DNA from: Laguncularia racemosa
Lineage: Eukaryota; Streptophyta; Magnoliopsida; Myrtales; Combretaceae
Reading direction: 5' to 3'
Length of the DNA stretch: 64,000 nucleotides
NCBI GenBank assembly: GCA_037954665.1
Contig: JBBMOL010000385.1
Span: forward strand, 186,001 to 250,000
The number at the start of each line of letters is the position of its first letter. The first letter of the stretch is position 1. Both the position numbers and the translations under genes were made by a program. Shown here piece by piece: positions 37,753 to 51,500 of the stretch. Below the pieces are notes generated by a model that worked only from the letters and a program-made list of their open reading frames with translations, was not told where the DNA came from and did no database searches.

Positions 37753-40700
37753 TGTTTATCAAATGTAATAAAATTGTTGTGGAACTAGTATATTTACTTA
37801 CCACATCCTAATACCATCATGATATGAAAATTCAACTGCATATTCTATATTTATAAAAACATATAAAGATCTAGAGTCTTGCATATATAAATTCACAAAT
37901 TATGTTTTAAGTGGCATATATTTGTTTACATGCCAGTTTTGAACTCTCGTAATTCATCACGGTTTATCATAAGAAAAGAAATCTTAATATTTGTAATGTT
38001 CAAATTTTGACTTCAAAATAACAATAGCATCTAACAATGGTATCTTTTGAAAACTATAAAAATTATTGAAATATCCAAAGTTTTTAAAACATCGCATTTA
38101 CACCCCTTTGGAAAATTAACACCAGAAAAACTTTTCCATCCATATAGCACCAAGTCAATCCTTTTATATTTATAGACAATTGTAATAGTTTTTACAAAAT
38201 CAATATATTACCAAATTTGACTTGTATCGACCAACATAACATTAACCATGTTAAAATAACTCACAAATCAAAGGATGAATTAACAATAAATAAGTATAAA
38301 TATATATTAATGTAAAAGATTGTTTTAGAAAAAAATTATCTAATGTCAACATTTTTCAAGGGGTGTAAATGTAATATTTATATAATTTAGGTTCTTTCTT
38401 TAATTTTGATAGTTTTCAAAGGGTACCGTTATAATTTACACAAATAACAAAGTATCTATGCCATTATTTAAAAAATAAACCAAACTAAGCCCATAAAATT
38501 TTAACATTTGGTCCCACATTCAATCTATAAATCTTATACGAAGCTATCATATTTGTCAACATTGAGAAAATCAGCTATGCCAAAGACTGTTGCAAAGCCT
38601 GATAATGAAAAATTATGTAAGTCATATACATATGCCAAATTACATACATCACTAAATGGTAATCCTAATACACGTACAATTATAAACCACATAGACAGGC
38701 CCATTATTTAGCTTATTTAAGTGGAAGGTAGCAAGCACAAACCATGACATAAAAAATCATCTTATACTAAGTTTATGGTCTATATCAGCCATCAGCAGTT
38801 GAAAACCATTGTTGGTGCTCACAATTAGCATTTTGTACCACTATTGTGGCTTGTTGACAACTTCTTCCAAGTTTCTCGACCTGTAATAACCTCTATTCCA
38901 CCATATTGATGATCTATATATCAAAAACAAAAGTAGCATCAATGCCTAATTACAAGCCACTTTATTCAAAATATCTAAAGATCCGATCCATGATCTAACC
39001 ATCTAGTCATCAGCCTTAGCATAAGCACAAACAATAAAAAACAACTAAATTCCAATATTTTTTAGTTGATTAGTCTAACAAAACAGGCATAATCACATAT
39101 GTAGTAGTATCTACTTATGTAGAATCACCAATTTTTAGAATTCTAACTTCAATGTAAAAACTATAATCATACACACACAACACATCGAAATATAATCCTA
39201 CATACTCAAAGATTCATTTTGAACCCTAGAAAACCAATGAGGGGACTAAATTGGTTGGCCACAAGATAAAAGAGTTAAGTAAGTCCTCCTGAAACCAAGG
39301 TAGTCATCCACTTTTAGCACCTTACCTATTGCTTGCCTATGGTGTTTGACCATAATTTGGCCAGCTGCCTTCAAGGTCATCGTCTAAAATTCTTCTTAAC
39401 ACGTTGGTGATTTGACCTAAAGCACCCTTAGTGGAATTGCTTAACCCTTAACGGAACTTAAAGCATGTAAGAAGTCCCTTTTCAACTCTAAAACACAATC
39501 GAAACTCTATGTTAGCAAGAAAGTTAATCGCTTCCCCAATCTCAAATCACTAACTTCACTTAATTCCACAATTTACAATTTAAAAGATAAATTGGGAAAG
39601 AAAATCAACAACAATTATCGATTGTGTTGTTACTACTTTCTTCTAAAGCAGGCTTGAGCTTAGATAGGTGTGACTTATGAGAGGAATGAGCTTGCAAGAG
39701 AGCACATGTGAACTATCGAGGGCATTGGAGGTGTCTTCGATGTGTAGACTCCCACACTTATGTTGATTAAAAGTAGAAGGTAAGGAAAGTGACACTAATC
39801 ATAGTAATAAGTTCTAATGTTCTGGTTTCAATCCTTTACCTTGGAGTTTTAGTCATGTATTTACAAGCGATGAGGATGAGAGCTAGATATGCTAAGTGTA
39901 CCTTGCTTGAAGATATCTTTGCCATGCATGGGGGTCATGGTGGAGAGAATAAAGGGATTTGGTAGACTTGCCCTATTCAAAGTGTGTGTTCTCGCCAAGA
40001 CTTATCTAACCTGTGAGATGAGCCACCAAACTTAACTTAAAGGCCCATGGCATTACAAATTGAATTCCTAATCATATTCTTCTAATTCTCACTTTATTGT
40101 CATAAGTCTTACACTAAACTTAAAAATAAAATAAATAAAAATAAAAAATAACAAAGAAAAAAAAATTACTAAACTGTAACCCCTTATTCCTTGTGCCAAC
40201 AACACAAACAACTAAAGGCAAACTAATTTCAAGGGTCCAAAGGGGCCTTACATCCCTTGAAAAAATTATTTAATTACATTTATTTTAAAATTAAATATAT
40301 ATTTTTTTATATATTTTTGAAGGTAAATTTTATCATAAATTTCATTTTTTGTTTTTTTTTTCCCTTGCTATAACATGTCAAATTGAATTTCATTAATAAA
40401 AAATTACAATCATCCAATATCATTAAATAAAAGAAACAAGAGAGAAGGACCATCCTACCCTCATTTTATCTTATTTTTCTATGAGTACATATACACCATT
40501 TATAAAAATTAAAAGATGTCTAAATCTTCAAAAACTTGATTATATGTGATATAATTATTTTAAATTGAAAATTTAAAAAATAATTCAAATTGAATGACAT
40601 GTTGAGACTTCAAAAAGATGATAACATGATATTAAATATTAAAAATATAACATTCGAGATAAGTTCTATGTTCAAATATTATATAATTTAATTGATATTA

Positions 40701-42531
40701 AAATATTATATAACATATTCAAAATTAAACTTTTATAGATCATTTTTAAAGGCAAGATGTGTTTTTAAAGTATTAAATGCTAAACATTGGAATATATTAA
40801 GACATAGTATTTAAAAATGACTTATTGGGATAATTAAATTAACAATAGCAATTAGAACTTATAAACTCCTATTTCGATATCATCAACCATGTTGTATTTT
40901 GCTCAAAGCGTGTTATTATTAAACCAATCTTAACATAATATTATATTTAATAGTAAAATATAAAAGTACAATAGGATCTCCAATAAAAACAGTCAACTTG
41001 TTCTTCCAATCTTTTTTTCCAAAACTTATTCTTACAATTTGAACAGTCTTGAAATGTCTAAACTTTACCACTTAAAAGTGTTATTGCCAAAAATCAATTT
41101 AACTACATTTGATAAAAAAGTTATACTTAAGAGTAAATAATTCAAATCTCTTGAGAAACCATTCGATGTCTATTCAATTTTTTTTTAAGTTTTATTTCAT
41201 AACAGTTGTGTCGAGTTTGAACTCAAACTTAAGATATTAGTTTATCAAAGTCAAGCATAAATTTTACAATGTTAATCTTAAATAACTTGCAATAAATTAA
41301 ATCAAGCTTAGATGGTAGTTGATTTTAAGTCTAATTTAAATATTAATATTATTTTAATTAAAAGTTCAAGCTTAAAGTTCTATGCTCGACTTTAAGTTAA
41401 ACTAGAATTCTAAAATTTCAACTTAAACTTGAATTCAAGATGAGCGCTGCATCTTTCTAACTTATTCATTTGCCAACCAAAATTTTTTGCCCTCTTAAAA
41501 CGCCGCCATACACCGTTAGCGAATTAGAGGACACTAAAATAGAATAATGTCAAAAGAAAATTGGATCACTCATTTTATCTTATTTTTCTACGTGTACATA
41601 TACACCATTAATAAAAATAAAATGCCAAAGTCCTCAAAAAGTTGTTATATGTGATATAATTTATTTAATATTGAAAAAATAAAAAATAAAAAACAATTCA
41701 AATTGAATGACATGTTGAGACTTCAAAAAATGATAACATGATATTAAATATTAAAAATATAACATTCGAGATAAGTTATACGTTCAAATATTATATAATT
41801 TAATTGATATTAAAATATTATATAAATGACATATTCAAAATTTATCTTTTATAGGTCATTTTTAAAGGCAAGATGTGTTTTTAAAATATTCAATGCTAAA
41901 CATTAGAATATATTAAGACAGCATTTAAAAATGACTTATAGGGATAATTAAATTAACAATAGCAATTAGAACTTATAAACTCCTATTTTGATATCATCAA
42001 CCATGTTATATTTTGCTCAAAGCGTGTTAATATTAAACCAATCTTAACATAATATTATATTTAATAGTAAAATATAAAAGTACAATAGTATCTCCAATAA
42101 AAACAGTCAACTTGTTCTTCCAATCTTTTTTTCCCAAACTTATTCTTACAATTTGAAAAGTCTCCAACTGTCCAAACTTTACCACTTAAAAATGTTATTG
42201 CCAAAAATCAATTTAACTACATTTGATAAAAAAAGTTATACTTAAGAGTAAATAATTCAAATCTCTTGAGAAACCATTTGATGTCTATTCAATTTTTGTT
42301 TAAGTTTTATTTCATAACAGTTGTGTGGAGTTTGAACTCAAACTCAAGATATTAGTTTATCAAGTCAAGCATAAATTTTATAATGTTAATCTTAAATAAC
42401 TTGCAATAAATTAAATCAAGCTTAGATGTTAGTTGATTTTAAGTCTAATTTAAATATTAATATTATTTTAATTAAAAGTTCAGGCTTCAAATTCTATGCT
42501 CGACTTTAAGTTAAACTCGAATTCTAAAATT
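37753..42531. other. Spacer E of unit 3
   Basis: AT-rich, collinear with the other E spacers, with the antisense ORF relic frameshifted near 39290. The distal part is duplicated in tandem (listed separately). About 150 bp just 3' of the next HIPP gene, present in unit 1 (about 14900-15030), is missing at about 42566. No gene was recognised. Confidence 0.7.
40462..41472. repeat. First copy of the 1-kb duplication in unit 3
   Basis: Runs from tcattttatcttattttt to gatgagcgctgcat and the bases after it. It matches 41571-42566 at an offset of about 1,109 bp, and single-copy counterparts in units 1, 2 and 4. Confidence 0.85.
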
Positions 42532-42566
42532 TCAACTTAAACTTGAATTCAAGATGAGCGCTGCAT
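41571..42566. repeat. Second copy of the 1-kb duplication in unit 3
   Basis: Preceded by a 98-bp spacer (41473-41570) that is otherwise found only in unit 4 (62532-62628). This suggests that the second copy came from a unit 4-like parent by unequal crossing over. Confidence 0.85.
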
Positions 42567-45500
42567 GTACGTATTTTGAAATACAATGCGGAACATAAAG
42601 GAATAATTTACAGCACAAGGCCTTTTCCTGAAGACCAGCTTGCAGCACCATGCAGAAGTAAATGGATGAAAGCAAAGGCAACAGGAACCCAAGAAAGGGT
42701 CCCGGATCAGCCTCACGTACTACTGCAGCACACGGGGGATAGCCATATAAATATGGAGGAGGACAACATAGGGGGTAACATTCAAGCATCTTCTCATCTT
42801 TCTTTTCTTCCTCCTTTTCTTCCTGCTTTTCTTCAGCAACAGACACTATACAGGCAGAGCAAAACTTCTTACGGAGCGACTTCACCAAGGATGCTGTGTC
42901 GATGTTGTCTCCGACCAGTGTTAACTGATTCTTTTCTCTATCCGCACTCACCGAGACCACACCTGCATATATGATTCCAGCAGAAAATAAGCATCACGGT
43001 AACATTATATTCAATTCAGCTGCCAAAATAAATTTGGCTCTAGGAATAAGCTCATGCACTTGTTGAAATCAAAATCTGGAGTATCGAAAAATATGAACTG
43101 AAAAATTGAGCATGCTGCTTACCATGATACTTGGCTGCGGCGATATTCATAGCCTTTCTTTTTGCATCTTCACAAGGCATCAGCACCTCAATTACTATCC
43201 TTTGCTGCAAAACATTAGCCCGGTTAGAAATGCAAATCAGTTACTATTCTCGGTGCAGTTCTACTGGAATTCGGTTTTCTTGTTACCCAAGTCAGAGGTG
43301 ACCAAAATAGTAACAAATAAGGAGCTTTCCATGGAGCGGAAGACCCAATATCTTCACCAAGGGAAAGTCACTAGGGATACCGTGACTAATCAAAGGAAAA
43401 ATGGTTGCCTTGGAATTCCTAAACTGAATATGTAGAATTCTTGGAGAGAATTCTAAGTTTTCCGAAGATACTAATTTTTGCAGCTCACAAAAGATATGAT
43501 TTCATTTATTATCACTTATTGTTTGAACATGTTGAAAACTTGAAAAAAGAGTAATTCTGAAACTAAAAGATAAACTAGAATAATTAAAAAAGTTTAAACT
43601 GTATAACATCATATTATAATAACATTACATAGAGACCTCTCCGAATGGTGAACCCACTCTCCTAGGGTTTCTTGCCCTCCGGCTAAATCGCCACCACCGC
43701 CGCTGCATCTATGATAGGCAGCATCCCGCCTCCGCAGACGGCTCCGCCCATTGAGGCTCTGTCATATGCTACAGCCCTTCTTGGACGACCCTCCGCTCCT
43801 CCTACTTTTGCAACACTACCTTCAGAATTTAACATGACATCCATGCCCACCGTCTACAAAGGAGAACCTACCTTCATCATCACCAAGGCCGAAAGTGAGC
43901 AACTCGCAAAACCTTTCCGCCTAGCCTTAATCGGAAAATTCTCAAAGGGAAGACCGAAGATGGACTATCTGAAAAGGAATTTGACAGAATTGGTTTCAAA
44001 GGGGGTTTCTCCATTGGAGCTATCGATTTTCGACACATCCTCATCAACTTCGATTTAGACGAAGACTACCAGAGATGTTGGATTAGAGCTGTATGGACCA
44101 TGGATTCATATGTGATGAGAGTCCTCAAATGGACACCCTCTTTTCGTCCAGATAAGGAATCATCCCTAGTTCTAGTTTGGGTTTCTTTAGAGAAACTTCC
44201 AATTCATCTTTTTGAAGAACGCTACTTACGTCGGCTGGCCTTGATGATAGGTACGCCTTTCAAACTAGATGAGGCTACAAAGAAGAAAACTCGGCCTTCT
44301 GTAGCTCGAATTTGTATCGAAGTTGATCTCCTAACAGATCTACCAACGCGTCTTCGATTGGGGGAAGGAGATGAGATATACTTTCAAAAGGTGCCGTATG
44401 AAGACCTCCCCTCCTATTGTCGTCTATGCAACACTGTTGGCCATGCGGTAGAAAATTGTCGCAATCGGAGACTGAAAGCTGCTAGTACTGTACCTAAGAG
44501 TACCAGGGTAGCCGAGGTTAAAACAAGCTGTCCAGCTAATTCCTGGAAAACATCTCAGGTATCAGAAAAACCCCCTTCCTCATCTGGGTTTCAAACTTTA
44601 GACAAAGCAAACACACCCATGGATTGCCTTGATAAACAAGCTAATAAATTGCCAGCGTCTAATGATAAACTCTCTGATGGAATGCTAGTATCTGCAAACC
44701 TGTTCACAGACAAGTCCAAGGATAAAGAGTCGGAAGCAGCTGAGAATGTGGATAAGCCAATTTATGAGAACCATACCTTAAAGTCCTCTGTTACAGAGGA
44801 CTCTGCCAGAGGAAGATCAAATGAAGTCGGAGCTGTATACTCCAATTTGGATAAGTCCTCGGATGGAATGCTAATATCGGCAAATCAGTTCACGAAGAAA
44901 TCAAATGAAAAAGTGTCGGAACTAGCTGTGAATGAGGATACATAAAGTTTGGACCGCTCAGTTCAAGAGAACAATACCATAAAGTCCTCTGTTGCAGAGG
45001 ATGCTACCAAAGGAAGACCAGATGAAGTTACAATCGTACACTCTAAGCAAGGACTTCGGCATAATAGCCCTAGCAAAGTGAATATGATGCTAGCTGCCTT
45101 AACATCATCTCAGGTAACAACACCCTTGCAAACTAATCCTAATTGTTCATCGGAAAATAACACTACTACTATTGCATCTCTGTATGTGGAATTACCAGAT
45201 ATATCTGCTGTTCCACTGGTGACAACATCCTCTCGTTTCAATGTGCTTGCTGATAATAATGAACAAGTGAATGAGGAAACAGACTATGATCGGAATTTAG
45301 GGGAACCTCCTGATGTATCTGAAAACGCATTGTCGCCTCGAAAGCCCCCTCGCTTGACACAATCAGATGATGAAGCCACCACAATAAAAAAACCCAGACA
45401 ACATTTTAGCCCAATAAAGAAGATCACTTTTTGTCAAACAAATCCTCGACGCTCTGCGAGGATATCCGGTGACCCTAAACACCCCTCTGTTTAAATGATA

Positions 45501-48500
45501 AGTATGCTTTTCTGGAATGTGCGTGGGATTGCTAACAAAGCATCTCAGCGTCGTCTTAAGTTTCTAATACAATCTCATAAAATATCACTAGTTGCCCTCC
45601 TAGAGCCAATGGCAAACATTGCTGTTCTCCAGGCGTTGAGGAATAAATTTAATCTTGCTACAACCCTCTCTTCTGCTAATAACAAAATTTGGATTCTTAT
45701 TTCCAATGAATTTTCTGTGTTATCTGCAACCGATCATGAGCAGGTATTTTCCTTGGAGGTAATCCATCATCATCTTCCCACCACAATTTTGATATCTGTA
45801 GTTTATGCTTCCTCCACTATACAGGGCCGATTGGGTTTGTGGTCGATGATGAAGACTATCTCCAGCTCTTCTCATGGTATGCCATGGCTAATAGGTGGAG
45901 ATTTCAATGTCATCCGTTCGGCGGATGAATATAAAGGAAACTCCACTCCTAATCAAGGGGCGATATCTGATTTCAATAATTGCATAACTGAGTGCAATCT
46001 CATTGAGCTTCCAACCGTGGGGAATGCGTTCACTTGGCAAGGAGTTAGATCCAATGGTACAGTATTCAAGAAACTTGATCGCTTGCTCTTCTCAACGGAT
46101 TGGATCTCCACGATTCAGGTAAACTCTATTCAGCATTTGAATAGATCTTCTTCAGATCACTGCCCTATCCTATTTCAATATTAGAAAGAGGCATCATCCA
46201 AGCCAAGTTTGTTTCGGTTCCAAAAGATGTGGCTGCGAAGACAGGAGCTATTTGATATCATAAAGGAAAATTGGTCTCAGCCTACAAATTCATATGGCAT
46301 GCTAGCTTTCTCACTTAAACTTAGGCGACTCAAGTCTAGGCTAAAGGATTGGAATAAACAACATTTTGGGGATGTTTTCCGCAATCTGAAGGATGCTGAA
46401 GCCCAGGTTTCCAGTCTAGAACAGCTGTATGAAGAGACTGGAGCAGTAGAAGACAGACTAAATTTGGAGAAGTCAAAATCAAATCTGTTCTCACGTCTCA
46501 GGGAGCACACAGACTATATGCAACAGAAGTCCAAGATAAAATGGTTCAGGGATGGAGATGAAAATTCCACTATATTTCACTCCTTTGTTGCAGACCGTCG
46601 TTCCAAAATGACGATACACAAAGTCAGAAATGGAAGTGGTGATTGGATCTCATCCCCTACTAAACTAGAAGCAGAAGCTGTCCAATTTTTTACCAACCTT
46701 TTGCGGCAACAACCAGTTGATGACGATGCTGGAGCCGAGAATAGGCTGCTTGCTAACATCCCAAATTCAATTACCATTGAAGACAATAGAGCATTGTTGC
46801 GTCCTATTGAGGGCCCGGAGCTAAAACGGGCTGTTTTTAGATTAGACGCGGATAGCTCACCTGGAGTTGATGGATACGGGGGCCTTTTCTATCGTTCTTG
46901 TTAGGACATAATAGAACAAGATCTCTTAGCTGCTACTCGAGACTTTATGGCTGGTACTCCGACTCCCAGGGCGGTTGCAAGCACTCTGATTGTCCTTCTA
47001 CCTAAAAAGCACTCTACAACATCATTCGCGGATTATCGACCGATAAGCCTCTGCAACTTCTTGAACAAAATTTTCACAAAGGTACTAACAGAAAGGTTAA
47101 AGTTAGTTCTACCATCGATAATCTCACCGGAGCAGTCGGCTTTTCTGAGCGGTCGCGATATCACAGAGAACATACTCCTTGCTAAAGATCTCGCCCAATT
47201 CTTGGAACATCCCTCAAGAGGCGGAAATCTAATAATCAAGATGGATATGATGAAAGCTTTTGATTGGGTATCATGGTCCTTCCTCCAGAATTTAATGCTT
47301 AAATTTGGCTTTGCAAACCATTTTGTATCACTCATCCTTGGTAATCTAAGAGCTGCCTGGTTTTCGATTATATTGAACGGAGGTCCAGTTGGTTTCTTCT
47401 AAGCATCTAGGGGTATCAAACAAGGGGATCCACTATCTCCATATCTCTTCTTGTTAGCTTCGGAAGCTTTATCTCGTGGACTTAAAAATCTTGAAGAGAC
47501 AGGACAAATACTCCCATTTCATACTCCCTCATCAAATTCAATCAAAGTAACACACCTAAGCTTTGCGGATGATATCTTGGTTTTCACTCGTGGAGATAAA
47601 AGGTCCTTACAGCATCTCAATAGATTCCTTTCTGATTATGAACTAGGCTCTAGACAAAAAATCAACAAGGACAAGAGCTTCTTCATTCCCCCCAACAACC
47701 GTCCCCCAATATATCTCCAACAAGTCTCGACTTCTCTTGGTATTCCTAGTAGTTCATTTCCATTCCAATATTTATGATGCCAACTCTATAGGGGTAGAGT
47801 ACGAGAATGTTATTTCTCACACCTGATCGATAGCTATGAACGGAAGCTTGGCCATTGGTCCACCAAGATCTTATCGCCTGGAGGTAGAATAATTCTCATT
47901 CGTCATGTGTTGCAAGCAATTCCAATTCACACGCTCACAGCTATTCAGCCTCCCAAATCGGTGATAAAGAAGCTTGAACACAAATGCCAAGAATTTTTAT
48001 GGGGATCTTCAGACTATGGTAAAAACAAACATTGGAGAGCTTGGCATAGAATCACTTTTCCATCGAATGAAAATGGTCTTGGAATCCAAGACTTTTCCTC
48101 ACTGATTACAGCTACCTCATTGAAGCTATGGTGGAAATTTAAACAAGGCAAGAGTCTTTGGGCAAATTTCATTAGCTCCTTGTCTGAAACATCAAGGAAA
48201 CGTACTTCTTGGCGGCGTATTCAGGCTATACAAGATGTTGCAGAACAGAATACATGTTTACAAGGTAACCAACGTATATGGATGCCATCTGTTACCGGTG
48301 CATTCACCTATAAAACTGCATATGAATTGGTTAGGCCAAGGCAACAATCCATTCAATTTTTTGATAAGCTAAAACACCGTTTCTTGCCTCTTCGGATTCG
48401 CATATTCATGTGGCGTTTATTTAACAAGCTATATGCATTTCCGGAGGTCCTTTGCGGCTTTGGCTTCATCCAGAACCCCTCTCGGTGCCCGTTGTGTTTG

Positions 48501-51500
48501 AGTGAAATGGAATCCATACAACACCTTTTCCTCAAATGCAAAGTAGCTACTGATCTATGGTTTCTTATGGCTAGCTGGTTGGATATCCATATTTCTCCGG
48601 TTGCTGGCTTGTGGAATATGGTACAAAATTGGTTTCAAATGCATCCAAAGGGCATAGTGTATAGCTTAATATGCTAGCTAACATCGGCCTTTACCTGTTG
48701 GGAACTATGGAAGGCTAGGAACATAATGGTTTTTAAAGGGCGCACAACATCAATTGGAACCCTTTTCCACCAGGTTAAGGATCAACTGGTCTTAACTCTT
48801 AGATCCTACTCTCCCAAAGCGAGTACCATGCAAGAAGCTGATGCTATCAAACACCAATTTGCAACCACTTTAGAGGTAAAGGTGAAACAATGAATAATTA
48901 TCAAATGGTTGAAGCCCACATCAGGTTATGTCATCAACTCCGTTGGTTCATCTACTTCAGATAGAGCAGCTTGGGCTTACATTTTGCGACGGAATGATGG
49001 CTCGTTTATACATTCAGAAATGAAATGTGTAATGGATACATCAAAGGCATTTTCCACAGAATTGGGGGGTATTCTTTTTGGCCTACGCTCATGTGCTACT
49101 AACAATATCTCCCCAATACAGATTCAAATCAGTAATATGTCACTAGTGTCTTACCTTCAAGACGGAGTAGAGTGTCCGTGGCAACTATCCCTCAAAATAA
49201 CAGAGGCAAAGAACCTGATGCAATTACTATCAGCGTCCGTTGTTTATGTGTATCGTGAAGTAAATGCTTTAGCGGCAGGACTTTCTCATTATGCAACTCA
49301 ACTGGATAGTACCAATATCGTGCGTTGGCAAGATCTCCCCGGAAGACTCAAAGGTATCTACCTTTTAGATCTTTCTGGGTGTCCATACATTAGAAGTCGA
49401 TAGCTTTCTTTGTCACTTTACTTACAATTTTTTGTAGACATCCTCCATCTCGGAGAATGCCTTTTGTACAGTATTTTCAAATACTGCTCACTGTAAGGAC
49501 TTTTTGACGCAATCAATAAATGCAATAGCCATATTGGCTTTTTCTAAAAAAAAAAAAAAACTAGAATATTAACAAACTAAATCTTTATAATCTTATGTTG
49601 TCTTAGTGTATTTGAATCATTTATTTAACACTCCCCCTTGATTCAAAATCACACACTCCTAGCTTCATTGTAAAGTGTTGATGTTTAGCTTTGGGAAGTG
49701 ACTTTGTCAATATGTCAGCCACCTATTCATTTGTACTACAAAAAGTTAGATTGATCTTTCCATAAGCTACAAGCTTTCGTATGAAAGGATGCTTTATGTT
49801 TATATGCTTTGTTCTTCCATGGAATGCTGGGTTCTTGGACATTGCAATTGTTGATCTATTGTCACACATGATTTCCGTAGCTTTGTCTTGTTCAAAATGA
49901 AAATCCACTCAACCACAACGCCTAACGTGCTGCTGCATTTGCTGCTACATACTCTGCCTTTAAGGATGAAAGTGCTACAGTTTCTTGCTTCTTTGAACAC
50001 CATGTTATTGCCCCTGATCCAAAGCTGAAAACATTCCTTGATGTGCTCCTTCTATCATCTAAGCTACCTGCCCAATCACTATCTGAATATCCAAACAAAT
50101 CAAAATCAATTGCTTTACCATACTAAATACCGTGATTGATAGTTCCAGCTATGTATCTAAGTATCCTCTTTATTGCACCAAAATGTTGCTTTGTTGGACT
50201 TTGCATAAATCTAGATACTACACTCACGAAATATGCAATATCATGTCTTGTATTTGTCAAATAATTTAATCCCCCAACTAAGCTTCGAAAGGTTCTTGCA
50301 TCAGCTTTATTTGTTCCATCATCATGTTGCAATTTCTTGTTAATGTTCATTGGAGTTTCAGCTATCTCACACGAGCTCATCTTAAACCTCTCTAACAGGT
50401 CAACTACATACTTTTGTTGACAGACAAATATTCCATCCTCACATTGCTTTACTTCCAATCCCAAAAAATACTTTAACAAGCCCAAATCAGTCATTTCAAA
50501 GTTCTCCATCATACATAGTTTAAACCTTTCTATCAATGACTTTGAAGTCCCCATATAAATCATATCATCTACATACAAACACACTACTAGGAACTTACCT
50601 TCTTCTCCACGTTTTAAATAAAGTGTAGGTTCATTTTCACTCCTAGTAAATTTGTTCTTTTGAAAGAAACTATCTATCTTGCCATACCAAGCACAAGGGG
50701 CTTGCTCCAGACCATACAATGCCTTTCTTAACTTGTAAACTTTACTTTCACATCCTTGCTTAGTAAATCCTTCAGGTTGTGAAACATACACTACTTCCTC
50801 TAGCTCTCCATTCAAAAATGCAAATTTAACATCAAATTGATATACTGGCAGTTCAAGTTGAGAAGCTAAAGCTAACATTATTCTTACTATTTTAAAGCAA
50901 GCAACTAGAGAGAATACATCAACATAATCAATACTTAGTTGTTGTGAATACCCTTTTGCAACTAGTCTTGCTTTATGTTTTTGAATACTTCCATCTGCAT
51001 TAAACTTGGTCCTGAACACCTACTTCAACCCAATAATATTTTTGTTTTCAAGAGTATCAACAAGTTCCCAAGTTAAATTCCTCTCAATAGCTTCCAACTC
51101 TTCATTCATTGCTAATTTCCATTCTTCCTTAGCCACAACTTCTTCATAGTAGTTGAGATCAGAAATAGATAGCGCAAAGTTGCAACGTTCATAGACATCT
51201 CTTATGGACTTGAACTTCTTTACTGGTGACTCACTTGAAGAACAAGATATTGGTGAATGGTAATCACTTGAATATGAACTATTGTGTAATGGAGTGGATT
51301 CTGCAAATGGTGTTGTAACATTCGTTGCTGTTGCTGCATCTTGTTTTGTTTTGTCTATCATAGGAATTGAAATAGCTGCTACATCCTTTTTATTCTAATT
51401 CCACATTTCCTCTTCATTAAACTGAATGTCTCTACTTACAATAACCTTCCCACTTATAAGATTATACAATCAATAAGCTTTAGATTGTAAGCTATATCCA

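Larger units (their letters stand above)
30285..43060. repeat. Tandem unit 3
   Basis: Unit of 12.8 kb with all parts present: HIPP gene C exons 1 and 2, spacer C, D-3, fossil Gypsy LTR, (TA)n and spacer E. Relative to unit 1 it carries a 44-bp block near 30642-30687 and an 80-bp tandem doubling in spacer C (shared with unit 4). It also has its own 1-kb duplication in spacer E. Confidence 0.9.
43583..49557 (+). mobile_element. Full-length L1-type LINE nested in the Copia-3 LTR
   Basis: 5,975 bp with a poly-A tail (about 15 A at 49546-49560), flanked by the target duplication aaactagaata (43572-43582 and 49558-49568). The undisturbed site is seen in the intact LTR at about 53848. A 128-bp leader, ORF1 and ORF2 are all present, so the copy appears full length. 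It lies opposite in orientation to Copia-3 and to HIPP gene D. It is markedly more GC-rich than the surrounding spacers. Confidence 0.95.
43439..49630 (-). repeat. Copia-3 3' LTR, split by the LINE
   Basis: The LTR occupies 43439-43582 and 49558-49630. The middle is the LINE insertion. Over the first 70 bases it differs from the 5' LTR at about four positions by eye (for example tcttgg against tgttgg at its start). Confidence 0.92.

Noticed and set aside
43106..43435. Plus-strand ORF overlapping HIPP exon 2 (also at 30330-30644)
   Set aside because: Antisense to the HMA exon and dependent on a non-ATG start; the minus strand carries the recognised domain.
46277..47335. Minus-strand ORFs opposite LINE ORF2
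   Set aside because: Shadows of the reverse transcriptase region, without recognisable motifs.
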